Source: Jejuia sp. UBA6058
Lineage (GTDB): Bacteria > Bacteroidota > Bacteroidia > Flavobacteriales > Flavobacteriaceae
Length of the DNA stretch: 64,000 nt
NCBI GenBank assembly: GCA_002428965.1
Contig: DIYI01000001.1
Span: forward strand, 177,021-241,020
Direction: 5' to 3'
The translations under genes and the position numbers were made by a program. Below are positions 61,301 through 64,000 of this stretch, one piece after another. Under the pieces are notes generated by a model. The model saw only the letters and a list, made by a program, of their open reading frames with translations. It made no database searches and had not been told where the DNA came from. Within the stretch, counting starts at the first letter, position 1. Each line of letters begins with the position of its first letter.

Positions 61301-64000
61301 AGCTGGTTCAGATCAAGACTTATGTGAGGTTACCAGTGTATTCTTAGAAGCCACTTCGGGCACAACAGGTACTTGGACAATAGTTTCTGTTGACGGCGAT
61401 ACAACTCCAGGGGTTATTGCTCCATTTACACCAACCCAATCACCAAGTAACAGTAATACAGCTAATGCGCCTGTTACTCCAGGTGCAACATATGTCTTTG
61501 AGTACACTACTGATTACACAGGTAGTGGTGCTGCTTGTAACAATTCAGATACTGTAACCGTAACTGTAAGTAATGGCCCAAGTGTTGATCCAGATGCTGG
61601 TGAAGATCAAATTATATGTACAGGTGGTGGTGCTGGTACTACAACATCTGCAACTTTAACTACTGGATATATACCCCCTCTTCCTGATCCGCAGGTTCCT
61701 ACAATTCCATCAGATGTTGTTTCAGAATGGCGATTGATTTCGCAACCTTCTGGAAGTCCTGCGGTAACAATTAGTACTCCAAATAATAGTCCAAGTACTA
61801 ATGTTGGTAATTTAGTAGAAGGGGTTTACATATTTGAGTTAAACTTTGATGCAAATTTTTGTTCTGATAAATCTGATTTTGTTCGTGTAGAAATTTACAA
61901 CGTTCCTGGGCCAGTTGATGCAGGAATTGATGATTCTAACGCATGTCAAGTAGACTTCTTAACCAATGCTACAGAACCTACATCAGGGATAGGAACATGG
62001 ACCATCACTTCTGCACCAGGAGGATCTTCAACAACAATAGATAGTCCTAATAACCCCATCACAGGTTTAACCAATATTGCTTTAGGTACATATGTTTTAA
62101 CATGGACGGTTTCAAATAATCCTCCACCATCTGATCCGCCTAGTCCAACAGATCCATTTATAAGTCCGTCTTTATGCGAACCTCAATCTGATACGGTTAC
62201 TTTTACGTTTACTGATGATCCGCCGTCTACCGCGGAAGCAGGACCAGACCAAGAATTTTGTGATGCTACGTTAACAAGTTTAGATGCTACGCCATTAATG
62301 ATGGGAACTGGAACATGGACGCAAACTGCGGGAGCACCAGCATTAATAGATTCTCCAAATGACCCTAATACATTTGTTTTAGGTTTGAGTCAAGGAACGT
62401 ATGAGTTTACTTGGACGGCAGAACAAGGAGGTTGTTCAAATTCCGATGCTATGGAAATAGTTATCTTCTCTAATCCGGTTTCAGCTGAGGCCGGTCCAGA
62501 CCAAACAGTACAAGAACTTACACCAGTGGCACTAGATGCTGATACGCCGGCTAGTGGCACAGGAACTTGGAGCCAAATATCAGGTCCTACAACTGTAGGG
62601 TTTGCCGATGTAAATGATGCAGAAACAGGGATAACTAATACAACGGTTGGAACTTATGTTTTCCAATGGTCAGTAAGTAGTGGCACTTGTAGTGATGCAA
62701 CTGATACAATGACATTAATTATAACTCCAATTTCCGATTTAGAATTAACTAAATCTGTTTCGCCATCGTCAGTTAATGTAGGTGATACAGTTACTTTTAC
62801 AATTTCAATTTTAAATAATGATAGTAGTTTACCGAATTCTGACGCTACAGGAATAAACGTTGAAGATATATTGCCTTTGGGTTATACCTTAGTACCTGGA
62901 ACAGTTTCTAACGGTGGTTCTTTCGAGGTAGCTACACAAACTATTACCTGGACAAACTTAAATATTGATAGTGGAGACACTTTGGATTTAACGTTTAATG
63001 CTACTGTAAATGGTAGTGGTTCATACACTAATACAGCAGAAATAACGGCTAGTAATAGTATTGACCCAGATAGTACCCCAGATAATGATGATGGCGATCA
63101 AGATGAAGATGACGAAGATAACGCCTCTGTTACCATTCAATCTTCAGATTTATCACTTACAAAAACGGCGTCAACTTCAAATGCAAGCGTGGGCGATACA
63201 GTGGTTTTCACCATTACTGTATCAAATGCAGGAGCCAATACAGCAACTAATGTCACTGCTGTCGATCAATTGCCTATTGGTTTTACTTATCAAAGTGACG
63301 ATTCCGGTGGAGCTTACAACCCTTCCACAGGAGTTTGGAGTATTGGTTCGGTTACAACAGCAACACCCGTTTCAATCAATATAACAACAACCGTAAATGC
63401 ACCAACGGGAGCGGTGGGTGAGTATAGTAATATTGCGGAAATAACCACCAGCGATCAAGCAGATCCAGACAGTACGCCAAACAATGATGATGGCGATCAA
63501 AGTGAAGATGATGAAGATAATGCTTCTGTAACCTTAGAATTGGCAGATCTTCAAATTACTAAATCTGCTTCGCCAACTTCTGGCGCAGTTGGAGATACAG
63601 TAATGTTTTCTATTTTTCTTGAAAACCTCGGTCCAGGCGATGCCACTGGAATTGATATAGAAGATGTATTGCCTTCTGGATATGATATAGTACCAGGAAC
63701 AATATCTAACTCAGGGACATATATAATTGGAAATAACTCTATAGTTTGGAATGATTTATCACTCGGTAATGGGCTTTCAAGGACATTAACATATAATGTA
63801 TTGATTAATGATTCTGGCAATTACACGAATATAGCTCAAATTACAGCAAGTGATTTGTTTGACCCAGATAGCACACCAAATAATGATGATGGTGATCAAA
63901 GTGAAGATGATGAAGATGATGCTACTTTTACCGTAGAGCAGGCAGATTTAAGTCTTGTAAAACAACTAGCGAGTGGCAGTAGCGCTACGCCAAATGTAGG
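58371..64000 (+). CDS. Giant secreted repeat protein (Ig/PKD-like and DUF11 modules), 3' end outside window
   Basis: One frame open from ATG at 58371 to the window edge, over 1,870 codons; frame was checked at eight points along it. Signal peptide ends ...NVSNAQ (residue 32). From residue 34 to about 1454 there are about 15 diverged modules of roughly 85-110 residues with the pattern AGxDQxxC, GTWxxxSGP, GxYxFxW and a closing C...DxVTIxV. From residue 1455 DUF11 modules follow, each ending in an Asp-rich DPDSTPxNDDGDQ stretch. Likely a cell-surface adhesin; a type IX secretion C-terminal domain is expected beyond the window. Confidence 0.85.
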   Translation, partial: MNSNRLPKIDGTFFVFPLLVISFLFSNVSNAQSCTINAGLDRTICVNETFQLDGTSPDSYASGPTWRQVSGPSVIISDPSVDDPIITGAIAGNVYVFELSAECFNGDTPSQTVTISVDPITIADAGVDIASCPDSSGTLEISGNAPINIGETGVWTIEGSNNAGVIIDQPNSTTSEITLPTNSAGSTTLRWTISGNGCSSFDEITVTNFGGVSPVDAGSDQTLSNCYTITQNTNLNGSFSGNGSGGQVGTWTFVSGPSTPTISNENVNNTGVSNLIEGEYVFRWDVVGPCVSGSDTVTITVPEATQDVSNATISNNNQRFCDAGITETTLVGSLPDFTNETVQWTQETGPAATIVDDTNSTTQVTGLVSPNSYRFRYTITNINTGCTTSATVNLSYNTNAVSISANGGSDITGTCNQLDFAIPYTSSSGNITDYSIISGPDDSATSFPTSYTNLGGASNGTANLSFDVAGIYTVNFRRRRNGNLFVGGCDSANSTINIYVSTDIVGANAGTDQTFVCGQVNGNLAGSVVSLGETAIWSLVSGPDGMTNSVISDRYSRTPSLTGLLPGLYEFSYTVSAGTNCPTAVDVTQVIVTPTSNLPIEAGVNQLVCVNGPVQLSADPLRDSQLGTWSANNPSVTFSDVNDPNAIAFGFDTPDATIANGNEYILTWTVDERAGFPDCAPAETDTLIIETGNEDSPTISEAGTDICLPLGTTTITNLSGNTPEADETGLWTQISGPSTVSFTNPNSPTTEVTGLVDGQYVFDWEIAYTPPTTNTCPSTSDQVEVVISDTTTFVSAGPDQTLCLDPVALSFTMSADDPTPLGGVGTWSLVSGLTGFTVDDINSPTAEFTNLLDGTYVFEWLVTYGNCTSANAADQVTIQVGIPPTVANIPGPDQVICAATNTIVTADALLRPGIETGSWSIVSGPNTPTIASPSSETTNITGLQTGSYMFRWTTSSASPLCTNSFDDITVDVYAPATAGSDQDLCEVTSVFLEATSGTTGTWTIVSVDGDTTPGVIAPFTPTQSPSNSNTANAPVTPGATYVFEYTTDYTGSGAACNNSDTVTVTVSNGPSVDPDAGEDQIICTGGGAGTTTSATLTTGYIPPLPDPQVPTIPSDVVSEWRLISQPSGSPAVTISTPNNSPSTNVGNLVEGVYIFELNFDANFCSDKSDFVRVEIYNVPGPVDAGIDDSNACQVDFLTNATEPTSGIGTWTITSAPGGSSTTIDSPNNPITGLTNIALGTYVLTWTVSNNPPPSDPPSPTDPFISPSLCEPQSDTVTFTFTDDPPSTAEAGPDQEFCDATLTSLDATPLMMGTGTWTQTAGAPALIDSPNDPNTFVLGLSQGTYEFTWTAEQGGCSNSDAMEIVIFSNPVSAEAGPDQTVQELTPVALDADTPASGTGTWSQISGPTTVGFADVNDAETGITNTTVGTYVFQWSVSSGTCSDATDTMTLIITPISDLELTKSVSPSSVNVGDTVTFTISILNNDSSLPNSDATGINVEDILPLGYTLVPGTVSNGGSFEVATQTITWTNLNIDSGDTLDLTFNATVNGSGSYTNTAEITASNSIDPDSTPDNDDGDQDEDDEDNASVTIQSSDLSLTKTASTSNASVGDTVVFTITVSNAGANTATNVTAVDQLPIGFTYQSDDSGGAYNPSTGVWSIGSVTTATPVSINITTTVNAPTGAVGEYSNIAEITTSDQADPDSTPNNDDGDQSEDDEDNASVTLELADLQITKSASPTSGAVGDTVMFSIFLENLGPGDATGIDIEDVLPSGYDIVPGTISNSGTYIIGNNSIVWNDLSLGNGLSRTLTYNVLINDSGNYTNIAQITASDLFDPDSTPNNDDGDQSEDDEDDATFTVEQADLSLVKQLASGSSATPNV
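58470..62732 (+). repeat. Array of about 15 Ig/PKD-like modules
   Basis: Protein-level repeats within the giant gene. Module openings include AGLDRTIC, AGSDQTLSNC, AGTDQTFVC, AGPDQTLC, PGPDQVIC, AGSDQDLC, AGPDQEFC and AGPDQTVQE. Each has a paired cysteine near its end, so an intramodule disulfide is likely. DNA has diverged strongly between copies. Confidence 0.8.
62733..64000 (+). repeat. DUF11 module array with Asp-rich linkers
   Basis: Modules open at 62736 (DLELTKSVSP), 63147 (DLSLTKTAST), 63546 (DLQITKSASP) and 63945 (DLSLVKQLAS). The Asp-rich 60-base linkers start at 63063, 63462 and 63861, exactly 399 bases apart. The fourth module is cut by the window edge. Confidence 0.88.

Noticed and set aside
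61111..61347. Short frames inside the 58-64 kb region on both strands
   Set aside because: All are shadows of the giant open frame starting at 58371, which shows coherent repeats throughout.

Overview
The window looks like a stretch of chromosome from a marine-type member of the Flavobacteriaceae (Bacteroidota). Three things suggest this. The DNA is AT-rich. Many genes belong to families typical of the group: a hybrid two-component regulator with a periplasmic propeller, DUF2851, DUF1573, DUF3467, a large aromatic amino acid hydroxylase, and a giant DUF11 surface protein. Several promoters fit the Bacteroidota pattern TTG / TAnnTTTG, while Shine-Dalgarno sites are almost absent. No phage, insertion sequence, CRISPR array or rRNA gene was seen.

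Layout. 0-14.5 kb holds metabolic and envelope genes: a crotonase-family enzyme, an aromatic amino acid hydroxylase, a bestrophin-like channel, a tight run ending in a LysM glucosaminidase and hemL, predicted outer-membrane and helical-repeat proteins, a CPBP-family membrane protein that has lost its catalytic glutamates, and two tandem membrane-anchored alpha/beta hydrolases. 14.6-20.1 kb is a hybrid histidine kinase/AraC regulator divergent from a PKD-esterase lipoprotein, with three direct repeats between them that could be its operator. 20.1-23.7 kb is an accessory-looking block of six small exported or hypothetical genes, all on the minus strand. Two of them are followed by related hairpin-bearing repeats, which resembles a gene-cassette array. 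23.8-34 kb has lysS, a four-gene DUF1573/thioredoxin/TonB-like/TPR operon, a membrane LuxR regulator, lipB and small membrane proteins. 34-40.4 kb has a K+ channel, an alanine symporter, a ComEA-like protein, an acyl-CoA dehydrogenase and a COG0523 GTPase.

40.5-56 kb is the translation/transcription core: rpsU, a xerC-like recombinase, hpf, four tRNAs, tuf, tRNA-Trp, secE, nusG, rplKAJL, rpoB and rpoC. rpsU carries a strong Shine-Dalgarno, in contrast to the neighbouring genes examined, which fits autoregulation through bS21. 56-58 kb has DUF3467, a small Fe-S protein and prfC. From 58371 to the window edge runs one open frame of more than 1,870 codons, a secreted repeat protein with about 15 Ig/PKD-like modules followed by DUF11 modules; its 3' end is outside the window.

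Functions are assigned by recognising families and motifs by eye. No database search was run.
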